From the NCBI RefSeq assembly GCF_021590045.1, contig NZ_CP062221.1, positions 1,302,001 to 1,366,000 of the forward strand: a DNA stretch of 64,000 nucleotides, written 5' to 3'. The stretch is from Cellulomonas palmilytica (lineage in GTDB: Bacteria; Actinomycetota; Actinomycetes; Actinomycetales; Cellulomonadaceae). Below, one piece after another: positions 56,118-63,930 of this stretch. The position numbers were made by a program, and so were the translations under genes. Position 1 is the first letter of the stretch. Each line of letters begins with the position of its first letter. Under the pieces are notes generated by a model. It did not search any database. It had not been told where the DNA came from and saw only the letters and a list, made by a program, of their open reading frames with translations.

Positions 56118-57332
56118 GTGGAGGACTGGGCAGAGGTCCGTCGGCTGCGTCGCGTCGAGGGCAAGTCGATCTCGGCGATCGCGCGTGACCTCGGGATCGC
56201 GCGGAACACCGTGAAGAAGGCGCTGGCCAGCGACCGGCCGCCGAAGTACGAACGCCCGGCGAAGGGCTCGCTGGTCGACGCGGTCGAGCCGCAGATCCGC
56301 GAGTTGTTGGCGTCGTGCCCGAGCATGCCTGCGACGGTGATCGCGCAGCGGATCGTCTGGGAGCACTCGTTGACGATCTTGAAGGACCGGGTGCGGGTGC
56401 TGCGCCCGTACTACCTGCCCCCGGATCCGGCGTCGCGCACGACCTACGAGCCGGGGCACCGGTTGCAGTGCGACCTGTGGTTCCCGCCGGTCGACGTGCC
56501 GCTCGGGGCGGGGCAGGTCGGGTCCCCGCCGGTGCTGGTGATGGTGGCGGGCTACTCACGGATGATGTTCGCGCTCATGCTGCCCTCGCGGCAGGCCCCG
56601 GACTTGATCGCCGGGCACTGGGCGCTGCTGACGTCGATGGGCGCGGTGGCTCGTGAGCTGGTCTGGGACAACGAGGCCGCGGTCGGGTCCTGGCGGGCCG
56701 GCAGACCGAAGCTGACCGAGGAGTTCGAGGCGTTCCGCGGGGTCCTGGGCATCGGGGTCCACCAGTGCCGCCCGCGCGATCCGGAAGCCAAGGGGCTGGT
56801 CGAGCGCGCGAACGGCTACTTGGAGACCTCGTTCCTGCCCGGGCGGGTGTTCACCAGCCCCGAGGACTTCAACGCCCAGCTCGCTGACTGGCTGCCGGTC
56901 GCGAACGCCCGCCAGCACCGCGCTCTGGGTTGCCGGCCGTTGGACCGGTGGGCGGCCGACCGGGACGCGATGCTCACCTTGCCGCCGGTCACCCCGCAGC
57001 TCGGATCACGCGCGCGGGTCCGGTTGCCGCGTGACCACTACGTCAGAGTCGGGTCGAATGACTACTCGGTCGACCCGGTCGCGGTCGGCCGGTTCGTCGA
57101 GGTCGTCGCCGACCTTGAGCAGGTCACCGTGCGCCTGGGCGCGAAGGTCGTCGCGTCGCATCAGCGGTGCTGGGCGCGGTGGCAGACGGTCACCGACCCC
57201 ACCCACAAGGCCGCCGCCCTGGCGCTGTCCCACGCGGCCGCGCACCGCGCGCCGGCGACGGACCTCGACGAGGTCGAGCAGCGTGACCTGGGCGCCTACG
57301 ACGCCGCGTTCGGCCTGACCGAGGTCGCCTGA
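56118..57332 (+). CDS. istA: IS21 family transposase
   Basis: 404 aa from GTG 56118, with AGGAGG upstream. The N-terminal helix-turn-helix is VRRLRRVEGKSISAIARDLGIARNTVKKAL. The DDE catalytic residues appear in LQCDLWFPP, LVWDNEAAV and EAKGLVERANGYLE. The C-terminal beta region contains VRVGSNDYSVDP, as in IstA. It overlaps istB by one base (TGATG). Intact and probably functional. Confidence 0.93.
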   Translation: MEDWAEVRRLRRVEGKSISAIARDLGIARNTVKKALASDRPPKYERPAKGSLVDAVEPQIRELLASCPSMPATVIAQRIVWEHSLTILKDRVRVLRPYYLPPDPASRTTYEPGHRLQCDLWFPPVDVPLGAGQVGSPPVLVMVAGYSRMMFALMLPSRQAPDLIAGHWALLTSMGAVARELVWDNEAAVGSWRAGRPKLTEEFEAFRGVLGIGVHQCRPRDPEAKGLVERANGYLETSFLPGRVFTSPEDFNAQLADWLPVANARQHRALGCRPLDRWAADRDAMLTLPPVTPQLGSRARVRLPRDHYVRVGSNDYSVDPVAVGRFVEVVADLEQVTVRLGAKVVASHQRCWARWQTVTDPTHKAAALALSHAAAHRAPATDLDEVEQRDLGAYDAAFGLTEVA

Positions 57333-58120
57333 TGCCCGCCACGAGGGCCCCGGCCCGGGACGTGACCAGCGAGCTCGCGTTCTTGACCCGCGCGCTGAAG
57401 GCCCCGACGCTGCGCGAGGCGGTCGAGCGGCTCGCCGAACGCGCCCGCGCGGAGTCCTGGACCCACGAGGAGTTCCTCGCGGCCTGCCTGCAACGCGAGG
57501 TCGCCGCCCGCGAGACCCACGGCGGCGAAGGACGCATCCGCGCCGCCCGGTTCCCCGCCCGCAAGTCCCTGGAGGACTTCGACTTCGAGCACGCCCGCGG
57601 CCTGGCCCGCGACCAGATCGCCCACCTGGGGACCTTGGACTTCGTGACCGCCCGCGAGAACGTCGTCTTCCTCGGCCCGCCCGGCACCGGCAAGACCCAC
57701 CTGGCCACCGGGATCGCGATCCGCGCCTGCCAGGCCGGGCACCGGGTCCTGTTCGCGACCGCCTCACAGTGGGTCGACCGCCTGGCGACCGCGCACCACG
57801 ACGGGCGCCTGCAAGACGAGCTACGCCGCCTGGGCCGCTACCCGCTGCTCGTGATCGACGAGGTCGGCTACATCCCCTTCGAACCCGAGGCCGCGAACCT
57901 GTTCTTCCAGCTCGTCTCAGCCCGCTACGAACGCGCCTCCCTGATCGTCACCTCGAACAAGCCGTTCGGCCGCTGGGGCGAGGTCTTCGGCGACGACACC
58001 GTCGCCGCCGCGATGATCGACCGCCTCGTCCACCACGCCGACGTCATCGCCCTCAAAGGCGACTCCTACCGACTCAAGAACCGCGACCTCGGCCGCCCAC
58101 CCGCGGCCAGCACAGACTGA
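57332..58120 (+). CDS. istB: IS21 family helper ATPase
   Basis: 262 aa. Walker A GPPGTGKTHLATGIAIRAC and Walker B LLVIDEVGYIPFE, then VTSNKPFGRWGEVFGDDTVAAAMIDRLVHHADVI, the standard IstB/DnaC-like sequence. IstB selects targets and activates IstA. Ends 48 bp before the right terminal repeat. Confidence 0.94.
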   Translation: MPATRAPARDVTSELAFLTRALKAPTLREAVERLAERARAESWTHEEFLAACLQREVAARETHGGEGRIRAARFPARKSLEDFDFEHARGLARDQIAHLGTLDFVTARENVVFLGPPGTGKTHLATGIAIRACQAGHRVLFATASQWVDRLATAHHDGRLQDELRRLGRYPLLVIDEVGYIPFEPEAANLFFQLVSARYERASLIVTSNKPFGRWGEVFGDDTVAAAMIDRLVHHADVIALKGDSYRLKNRDLGRPPAASTD

Positions 58121-58172
58121 CGACAACCAAGGCAGGGTGGTCAACTTTCAGACGTCGATCCCTGATCAGGAT

Positions 58173-59033
58173 TCAGCCGTCGTTGACAGTGTGAAGGTCC
58201 TCGAAGTCGTTCGGGGACCGGTAGCCGAGGCCGGAGTGGCGCCGGTGGGGGTTGTAGAAGCCTTCGATCCACTCGAAGATCGCCGCGGCGAGCTCCTCGC
58301 GGCTGGCCCAGGTGCGCCGGTCCAGGAGCTCGCGCTGCATGGTCGACCAGAACGACTCCATCATCGTGTTGTCCACGCTCGAGGCGACCCGGCCCATGGA
58401 CCCGAGCAGGCCGGCCGAGCGCAGCCGGTGCCCGAAGATCCACGAGGTGTGGGCTCCGCGGTCCGCGTGGACGATCACGCCCGGCGCGGGCTGGCGGGTC
58501 CAGATGGCCATCTGCAGGGCGTCGACGACCAGCTCGGAGCGCATGTGGTCCGCGATCGACCACCCCACGACCTTGCGGGTGAACACGTCCAGGACCGCGG
58601 CGCAGTAGACCTTCCCGGTGTTCGTGGGGTGCTCGGTGATGTCGGTGCACCACAACCGGTCCGGGCTGTCGGCGGTGAAGCGCCGGCGGACCAGGTCCTC
58701 GTGCGGTGCAGGCAGCGGCCGCTGTCCACGACGTTTGCGCCGGTGACACACCCCGGCCAGGCCCGCGGAGCGCATCAGCCGGGCCACGCGCTTGCGCCCG
58801 CTGGCCAGACCCAGACCGAGCCGCAGCTCGGCATGGACCCGGGGAGCCCCGTAGGTGCACCGCGACATCTGGTGGACCGCCACGATCGTCGCGGTGAGCT
58901 CGGCGTCGGCCAGCGACCGGGCCGAGGGCGGCCGGACCTGCCAGTAGCCGGACCTGGAGACCTTCAGCACCCGGCAGGCCACCGCGACGGACACCCCGTC
59001 CTCGGCGAGCTCACGGACCAGCCGGAACGTCAT
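58173..59033 (-). CDS. IS3 transposase, OrfB catalytic part
   Basis: 286 aa from ATG 59033 (MTFRLVRELAEDGVSVAVACRVLKVSRSGYW). The DDE triad is in RLWCTDITEHPT, VIVHADRGAHTS and MESFWSTMQREL, with the C-terminal NPHRRHSGLGYRSPNDFE. It overlaps the OrfA stop (ATGA) at a CCCAAAATGA, so it may be made by -1 frameshifting on A-A-A-A as an OrfAB fusion, as is usual for IS3 elements. Confidence 0.92.
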   Translation of the reverse strand: MTFRLVRELAEDGVSVAVACRVLKVSRSGYWQVRPPSARSLADAELTATIVAVHQMSRCTYGAPRVHAELRLGLGLASGRKRVARLMRSAGLAGVCHRRKRRGQRPLPAPHEDLVRRRFTADSPDRLWCTDITEHPTNTGKVYCAAVLDVFTRKVVGWSIADHMRSELVVDALQMAIWTRQPAPGVIVHADRGAHTSWIFGHRLRSAGLLGSMGRVASSVDNTMMESFWSTMQRELLDRRTWASREELAAAIFEWIEGFYNPHRRHSGLGYRSPNDFEDLHTVNDG

Positions 59034-59341
59034 TTTGGGAGGACGTTCTCCCGGGCGAAGTAGGCGCTGGCGCGCTTGAGGATCTCGTTCTCCATCTCCA
59101 GCACCCGGGTCCGGCGGCGCAGCTCGACCAGCTCCTTGCGTTCCTCGCTGGTCAGACCCTCCCGACGGCCGGTGTCCACGTCGTCCTGGGCCATCCACCG
59201 ACGCAGGCACGACTCGCTGATCCCTAGGTCGGCCGCGACCTTCGCGACCGGCTGCTGGCCACTGCGGGCCAGGTCCACTGCTCGGCGCCGGAACTCCGGC
59301 GGCTTGGCTGCAGGCACAAGGACTCCTCTCGAAGGTGACAT
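59030..59341 (-). CDS. IS3 transposase, OrfA DNA-binding part
   Basis: 103 aa. PPEFRRRAVDLARSGQQPVAKVAADLGISESCLRRWMAQDDVD is the helix-turn-helix, followed by the leucine-zipper-like KELVELRRRTRVLEMENEILKRASAYFARENVLPK. The start may be the ATG at 59341 or a later GTG. It reads toward OrfB and ends in the overlap. Confidence 0.9.
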   Translation of the reverse strand: MSPSRGVLVPAAKPPEFRRRAVDLARSGQQPVAKVAADLGISESCLRRWMAQDDVDTGRREGLTSEERKELVELRRRTRVLEMENEILKRASAYFARENVLPK

Positions 59342-59405
59342 CGTCACCTCACGGCAGGTGTCCGGGAAACCGGGGCAGGCTCCGTCGTTCGAATACCTCA
59401 GCGCG

Positions 59406-59666
59406 ATGGCCGACGTCACACCGCTGCTCTCCGAGACGACGTGGCATCGGATGTTGGACGAGCGTGAGCTCGGCTGGCGAGGCCGGGTTCTGATCTTCCT
59501 GGACTATGTCGCACGTGAAGACGCCCAATACTGCACAATCCCCGACCATGCGACCTACGAGAGTCAGAGGCGCATCACCATCCAGCTGGCCGATGTCGCC
59601 CGCCGCATCGAAGTGCAGACAGGCGCCGGCGGAAGGAGGTCGTCGGCGGATACGGCTAGGGGCTAG
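59406..59666 (+). CDS. Short hypothetical, possibly truncated by the IS3 end
   Basis: 86 aa (MADVTPLLSETTWHRMLDER onward). The composition looks protein-like (WRGRVLIFLDYVAREDAQYC), but no ribosome-binding site is visible, and the frame is open back to the insertion-sequence boundary at 59383. So this could be the 3' part of a gene whose start was lost. No family recognised. The following 166 bp hold nothing I can identify. Confidence 0.35.
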   Translation: MADVTPLLSETTWHRMLDERELGWRGRVLIFLDYVAREDAQYCTIPDHATYESQRRITIQLADVARRIEVQTGAGGRRSSADTARG

Positions 59667-59832
59667 TTGCGACCGAGTCCGGCGCAGCGAAGGGTGCACG
59701 TAGAGGCCCGTCTAGGCGATGCTGCGCAGCGAAGGGACTGGTCCCGGTGGCTACGCCGTGGGCCAGGGCCGCTGGCGAGCAGCCCTCTCCCGGGCCGCAT
59801 CCGGGTGAGTGAGCACTCAGCTAGTGCCTACG

Positions 59833-62559
59833 TCACCCTTCTGGAGCGCCCTCATCAGTTGCGTCGGCTTCGTCGATGATGGTGATCGCGTGGACGCGGG
59901 GCTCCTCAACAACCCGCCATTGCAGCGACTCGCCGAGTTCGACTCGCGCCCTGGGCTCCGACCCCTTGGACGGATGTGTGAAGACACCGACCGCAACGCC
60001 TACGTCGGCGAGGGGCTCCAGCTCCTCTTTCGCTTCGGGCTCTCGCAGCGCGTCCAGGCTGTGGAGACGGTCGACCAAGATGACCTTTCCATCCAAGCTG
60101 TCATCGAACAGTGGAAACACTCGAATCGCCGACTGATTCAGGCGCACCTCGCCCGTCTCGAAGTCCCGCACGCCAAGTGTGGCGAGGGCCTCATAGGAGG
60201 AGGCTATTGCTACCGGTTCGATCATGTCGGTCGCGAGGCCGAAAAGCAGAGCGGGCAGGTCTGCGACCCGCGCACTGTGCTCGTGGCCTAGGTCGAGGCA
60301 TTGCTCAACGATGGACGCCTCTTCGCCGCGAACCATTGCGTTGGCCAACTGTCGGCCCAGGTCCTCTGGCGGCGCTATCGTCCGGGGCGACTCGACGAAG
60401 AACACCTTGGGCACGATCACGTTCATGCCGAGCACCCGCCTTTGGCCGACGGTGGACCAAGAGGCCGAAGACGTTTGTCCGACGAAGAGATCGAGAAGCC
60501 TTGGCGGGTCCACCAGAGACTGACGAAGCGTGTTCACGAAGGCGTCCACTCTCGAGTCGTCGAGAGGTAGTTCGGCGAGGATCCGGTTCTGCTTTTCCTC
60601 CCACTCGCTGATCATCTTCCTAAGAGCCTCGACCGTGGTCTCCACCTTGTACTTCGCCGAGTCCGTTGCGCCGCCTAGCGGGGCGGCTTGTCCCGACGCG
60701 TGCACGAGTCGCTGTGCGAGGCTAAGGTCTTCATCGTTGCGGATCGTGAAGCCAGGGGATCCGCGCATGGCCAGTAGCCCGACCCGCACCGCAAAGGAAC
60801 CTAACTCGAGTGACTGGGCTACTAGCGGTAGGGCGTCGCGCGTTTCCCAGAAGCGCCATTGCCCAGCAGACTCGTGTCGTTCGTCGAGAACTTCGAGCGC
60901 CTCTCCAACGGACCGCCGGTCGAGGCGCTCCAAGAGCGGTGCTGGGTCGACTCCCGCGAGCTTGCCGAGTTTCTCCTGGGAGTACATGACCCAGGCTGCA
61001 AGCGCGATCAAGCCGGCATTCTTGTGGACGAGGGCTGCGTCGAGGTCGCGACGGCCGAATCGGTATAGGTTCGACATGTAGTCGAGTGCGCGAAGAGCGC
61101 GCGAGTCCAGGCCTGGGCCGTCGAGGGAGTGCTTGATCATCTCTACGTAGGTCCAGATGCATGCCTTTGCGCTGTCGACCGCCGCGCTTTGGTCGGCCAA
61201 CTCCGCGGGAATCATAAGTTCGGCGATGTTCTGAAGAGCCACGAGCGCGTGCTCCTGGGCGTCTTCGCCGGAGGCCGGTTGGTCCAGGAGCAGACGCCAG
61301 GCGTGAGGGAACGTGAGGAGGGCAGCCTGCAGGGCGGGGAGGTCGTTCGACCTGACGGCTCTCGTGCACCTGGCTTGCGCTGCGCTCGTGGCCGCCATTG
61401 CGAACCTTGAGCCAGCCTGCACTGCGGCGTCGTCGACCTCCCAGGTCTGCGACTCAATCCAGCGCAGCTGCTCGGGTGCCGCTTTCGAGCCTCGCCGGCG
61501 CGTCTCGGACCGGATCCAATCGATCACCTCGCGGTAGTAGGTGTACCCACGCTCGGTGCGCCCGAGACGCCCGGCTCGAATTGCCTCCAAGACGCCGTCT
61601 TCCAGGTCAGCCATTTCGGCACGGATGCGGGCACGCCAATCGTTTCCCCCGGTTATGGCTGCGGCGAGGAGGGCGCGCTGCGCTCCCTGGAGTCGGCGTG
61701 GCTCCATGTCGGGCCGGATCCCGGACACGCGCAGGATTGGGTTGCCCGGCATTACGGGTGCGCCCGGACGCAGGAGGAGCCTAACCCGTGCCCCCGTGAC
61801 GTCCGCCTCCTCCGGGGCGGGCGATTCGCTGGCCTTCGGCCCTATTGGTCCGTCGAGTAGCGCCTTAGCGTTGTCCAGCCGGGTGAAGTCCCACCGAACG
61901 AGTGTGGTCGGTTCTCCTTGGTAGGTGACTGCGAAGCCTTCGTCAGGCGAAGTGCCGCTGCGTTCGATCAAGTAGGGGCGGGCGTTGACCCCGTCCCAGT
62001 GCGCGGCGACCGCTTCGGCATCCTTCTCCATTCCGAGAACCTCGAGCAATAAGCCCTTTCTCAGGTTCGCAACCGTCAGTACCTCAATCTGGTGCGGATC
62101 GGAGAAGATGCGCGCGAGCCGTGCGTAAGCGATCAAGACGAGCACCACCGACGGGGCGAGCACGAAGACGGTCCCCAGCACGACGTTCAGGTCCGAGGCT
62201 AGCCACACGGCTCCTATCGCCAGCAGCGCGTTGGCTGCCGCTCCTTGGAGTAGCAGGCCGCGATACGCGATGAAGTCGACCACGGCGCGTCTCGCGGGCC
62301 CTGCTGCCAGCGGAGGCTCGGGAAATGCCTGAAAGGCTATGGCGATACCTGCTACGCCGATCGAGAGGAAGGCCGTGTGGATCTGCCAGGCATGGCCGAG
62401 TGCCTCGTGCGGCTCTGGGGCCCACTGTGCAAATAGGTGCGGCTCGACCAGCGAGCCGACCACGGTCAAGATGCCGAGCGCTACGACGAGAAGCGCTGCC
62501 TGTGGCGTCGTAAGGACCCAGAGGTAGCAACGGTCGAGCGTGCCGTCCTTGAGGTCCAC
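59833..62559 (-). CDS. Large unknown membrane protein of the island
   Basis: About 908 aa from GTG 62559 (VDLKDGTLDRCYLWVLTTP); an in-frame GTG at 62721 would add 54 Arg/Pro-rich residues. Four hydrophobic segments lie in the first 180 residues (AALLVVALGILTVVGSL; AFLSIGVAGIAIAFQAF; ANALLAIGAVWLA; VFVLAPSVVLVLIAYARL). The remaining 700 residues are soluble, mostly helical and cytoplasmic by prediction. No catalytic motif or known family is seen. Base composition is clearly less GC-rich than the chromosome, indicating transfer. It could be a defence or signalling protein, but nothing in it shows that directly. Confidence 0.7.
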   Translation of the reverse strand: MDLKDGTLDRCYLWVLTTPQAALLVVALGILTVVGSLVEPHLFAQWAPEPHEALGHAWQIHTAFLSIGVAGIAIAFQAFPEPPLAAGPARRAVVDFIAYRGLLLQGAAANALLAIGAVWLASDLNVVLGTVFVLAPSVVLVLIAYARLARIFSDPHQIEVLTVANLRKGLLLEVLGMEKDAEAVAAHWDGVNARPYLIERSGTSPDEGFAVTYQGEPTTLVRWDFTRLDNAKALLDGPIGPKASESPAPEEADVTGARVRLLLRPGAPVMPGNPILRVSGIRPDMEPRRLQGAQRALLAAAITGGNDWRARIRAEMADLEDGVLEAIRAGRLGRTERGYTYYREVIDWIRSETRRRGSKAAPEQLRWIESQTWEVDDAAVQAGSRFAMAATSAAQARCTRAVRSNDLPALQAALLTFPHAWRLLLDQPASGEDAQEHALVALQNIAELMIPAELADQSAAVDSAKACIWTYVEMIKHSLDGPGLDSRALRALDYMSNLYRFGRRDLDAALVHKNAGLIALAAWVMYSQEKLGKLAGVDPAPLLERLDRRSVGEALEVLDERHESAGQWRFWETRDALPLVAQSLELGSFAVRVGLLAMRGSPGFTIRNDEDLSLAQRLVHASGQAAPLGGATDSAKYKVETTVEALRKMISEWEEKQNRILAELPLDDSRVDAFVNTLRQSLVDPPRLLDLFVGQTSSASWSTVGQRRVLGMNVIVPKVFFVESPRTIAPPEDLGRQLANAMVRGEEASIVEQCLDLGHEHSARVADLPALLFGLATDMIEPVAIASSYEALATLGVRDFETGEVRLNQSAIRVFPLFDDSLDGKVILVDRLHSLDALREPEAKEELEPLADVGVAVGVFTHPSKGSEPRARVELGESLQWRVVEEPRVHAITIIDEADATDEGAPEG

Positions 62560-62725
62560 CTTCCGGAGAGTAGTGGGCGCGATGACGAGGAGGCAGTGCT
62601 TGGGACCCCTGCCTGCCAGCCATCCGCACGCGTGTCCCGCGCTGCGCCCGGGGGCGCCGGCCGTGGGTGGTGCGGCTCGCGGGCGAGGGAGTAGGAGTCG
62701 AGCTGAGTCCCGAGGCGGCACGACT

Positions 62726-62745
62726 GTGGTCAGTGTGTGGTCAGC
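62726..62745 (+). repeat. Island-end direct repeat, right copy (arm-site-like)
   Basis: GTGGTCAGTGTGTGGTCAGC, matching 52575-52594 at 19 of 20 positions in the same orientation. It lies about 84 bp inside attR, compared with about 52 bp inside attL for the left copy. The 360-bp gap 62560-62919 holds this, attR and no gene. Confidence 0.55.
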
Positions 62746-62828
62746 CGGTACCCCGGAACGGGGTCACCGGACGAACTACCCGCATGTAGTTCCGCAGGTC
62801 AGCGCGTTATCCACAGTCCAAGATCGAA

Positions 62829-62891
62829 CTCCTAAAGCGGGTGTCGGCAGTTCGACTCTGCCCAGGCGTACAGAGGTTCGTCGCAGGTCAG
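62829..62891. repeat. attR: partial tRNA-Arg copy at island end
   Basis: CTCCTAAAGCGGGTGTCGGC and onward, 58 of 63 bases identical to the tRNA 3' half and its flank. It lacks the 5' half of the tRNA and has two changes in the T arm and acceptor stem, so it is an attachment-site scar and not a gene. Confidence 0.92.
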
Positions 62892-62919
62892 GCGACGGGT
62901 TGGTGCCCGGGTAGCAGCG

Positions 62920-63366
62920 TTAGGGCTCTGGTTCCGGAGCCTTGAAGCCGCGGAAGACGCCATCGGTGTCGGCGGCATCCGCGAACTCGAAGAAGTCCAG
63001 GTTGCCGATCGCGAGGTTCGCCGTGATGGGCTCGACCTCCTGCGGTACCGCCCGGAAGGTGCGGCCGACCTCCTCGTTGTAGTCGTTGATGTCGACGAAC
63101 ATGACCGTCAGGTCCTTCATCGTGCGGGCGTCCGCGACTGCGAGGTGAGAGAGGTAGCCGTCGCGAGGCAGCCGCACCAGGTCGGGCGCCGTCAGGCCGG
63201 CCGACTCGGGCGACTCGAACGGTTGCAGCGAAGCGCCGGCTCGGTCGAAGTCTCCGGCGTCGTAGACGGCGGTCGCCGCGTTGACGGCCGCCTGCCAGGC
63301 GACATCGTCGGAGTAGTCCGTACGAAGAAGCAGTGTGCACATGTCGGCTGGCTTGGCCAGAAGCAT
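62920..63366 (-). CDS. DUF6924-type protein
   Basis: 148 aa. CTLLLRTDYSDDVAWQAAVNAA, then TVMFVDINDYNEEVGRTFRAVPQEVEPITANLAIGNLDFFEFADAADTDGVFRGF. The L-R-T-D-(Y/F)-S-D-D opening, the central R-T-F-R-x-V-P and the closing F-x-E-F-A-D-A-x-D-x-D-G-V-F-R-G-F are the features I associate with DUF6924. Members often lie near polymorphic-toxin or mobile loci and could be immunity-like, but the function is unknown. Start ATG 63366; a second ATG 8 codons later is possible. Confidence 0.72.
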   Translation of the reverse strand: MLLAKPADMCTLLLRTDYSDDVAWQAAVNAATAVYDAGDFDRAGASLQPFESPESAGLTAPDLVRLPRDGYLSHLAVADARTMKDLTVMFVDINDYNEEVGRTFRAVPQEVEPITANLAIGNLDFFEFADAADTDGVFRGFKAPEPEP

Positions 63367-63451
63367 GTTCCGAGACTAGGTCTCCGTCTCCTCTGGAGGC
63401 GGCCATCTACGGTCCTGGATCCGAGCGAGGGCCGAGCCTCGGCGGCGCTCC

Positions 63452-63694
63452 CTATGGCAGCAGGTCGAGGTACTTCCGGCGGGCTGGCATCGCGTGGATG
63501 ACGATCTCGTCACCGCTCTCGAGCGTGAGTACCACCGTCTCGAGCAGGCGGGCCTGGGTGTCGAAGCCGAGGCGCAGCTCGCGATAGGGCGGGCCGTCGT
63601 CGTCCAGTGGCTCGATCCACAGCGACCACGCGGCCGCCTGGATCGCGTCATCCTCCGCGACGCCGTGCTTCCGCGCGCTGCGGTGGACCCTCAC
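63452..63694 (-). CDS. Putative toxin of an RHH-linked toxin-antitoxin pair
   Basis: 80 aa. MRVHRSARKHGVAEDDAIQA, then LRLGFDTQARLLETVVLTLESGDEIVIHAMPARRKYLDLLP. The H-G-(I/V)-x-x-x-D-(A/I) opening and the closing V-I-H-A-M-x-x-R-x-K-Y-x-x-L-L are typical of small BrnT/RelE-superfamily-like proteins that accompany ribbon-helix-helix partners. It overlaps the upstream antitoxin by 4 bases (ATGA). Antitoxin-first order with overlap is the usual arrangement. Toxicity is inferred. Confidence 0.72.
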   Translation of the reverse strand: MRVHRSARKHGVAEDDAIQAAAWSLWIEPLDDDGPPYRELRLGFDTQARLLETVVLTLESGDEIVIHAMPARRKYLDLLP

Positions 63695-63930
63695 GCAGCG
63701 AAGTGGGCGAGCGCGGCCCGGATCGCCTCGGACCGGGTCATGTCCTGCTTGGCTGCCGCGGCGTCGAGGGCGTCGAGCTCCTCAGCCGTGAGTCGGACGG
63801 CCACGACCTGCATCGGCTCAGCCCCGCGGCCAGGGCGCCCGCGCCCTCGACGCCTCAGCGCGTGGACGTCGTAGCCCGCCTCGGCCTCATCGGCCCACTG
63901 CTGGATCTGGTCGTCGCTCACCACGCGCAT
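63691..63930 (-). CDS. Ribbon-helix-helix antitoxin
   Basis: 79 aa from ATG 63930 (MRVVSDDQIQQWADEAEAGYDVHALRRRGRGRP). The C-terminal MQVVAVRLTAEELDALDAAAAKQDMTRSEAIRAALAHF is a CopG-type ribbon-helix-helix. W-A-D-E-A-E-A-G-Y-D is a recurrent opening of actinobacterial antitoxins. TCGT-ATG-ACGA (63933-63943) just upstream is a small palindrome that could be its operator. An in-frame start at 63969 would add 13 residues. Confidence 0.78.
   Translation of the reverse strand: MRVVSDDQIQQWADEAEAGYDVHALRRRGRGRPGRGAEPMQVVAVRLTAEELDALDAAAAKQDMTRSEAIRAALAHFAA

Larger units (their letters stand above)
56056..58168 (+). mobile_element. IS21-family-like element nested in the IS3 element
   Basis: 2.1 kb with istA and istB. 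Left end TGATCAGGGATCGACG at 56056; right end CGTCGATCCCTGATCA to 58168. The inverted repeats agree at about 28 of 32 positions. It sits just past the orfB stop codon of the IS3 element, leaving orfB intact. I see no clear target-site duplication. Confidence 0.88.
55969..59383 (-). mobile_element. IS3-family-like element, interrupted by an IS21-like element
   Basis: Terminal inverted repeats are GGAGCCTGACCCGGTTTCCC + GGACA (55969-55993) and its complement at 59359-59383, 25 bp with one mismatch. Removing the IS21 insert leaves about 1.3 kb, the normal IS3 size, with orfA and orfB on the minus strand. The inner TG...CA boundary (55975-59377) is an alternative end. No target duplication is visible, consistent with an adjacent deletion. 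Confidence 0.82.
52461..62891. mobile_element. Genomic island integrated at tRNA-Arg(CCT)
   Basis: About 10.4 kb bounded by 63-bp direct repeats, one inside the tRNA gene and one at the far end. The content is typical of an integrative element: regulator with ImmA/IrrE protease, small phage-like genes, an integrase remnant, insertion sequences and lower-GC unknown genes. No intact integrase remains, so it is probably immobile on its own. The 390 bp between the tRNA and the first gene hold only the att and arm-like sequences and no gene. Confidence 0.88.

Noticed and set aside
62829..62891. A second tRNA gene
   Set aside because: Only the 3' half from the anticodon loop is present, with mismatches in the T arm and acceptor. 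It is the attR scar.
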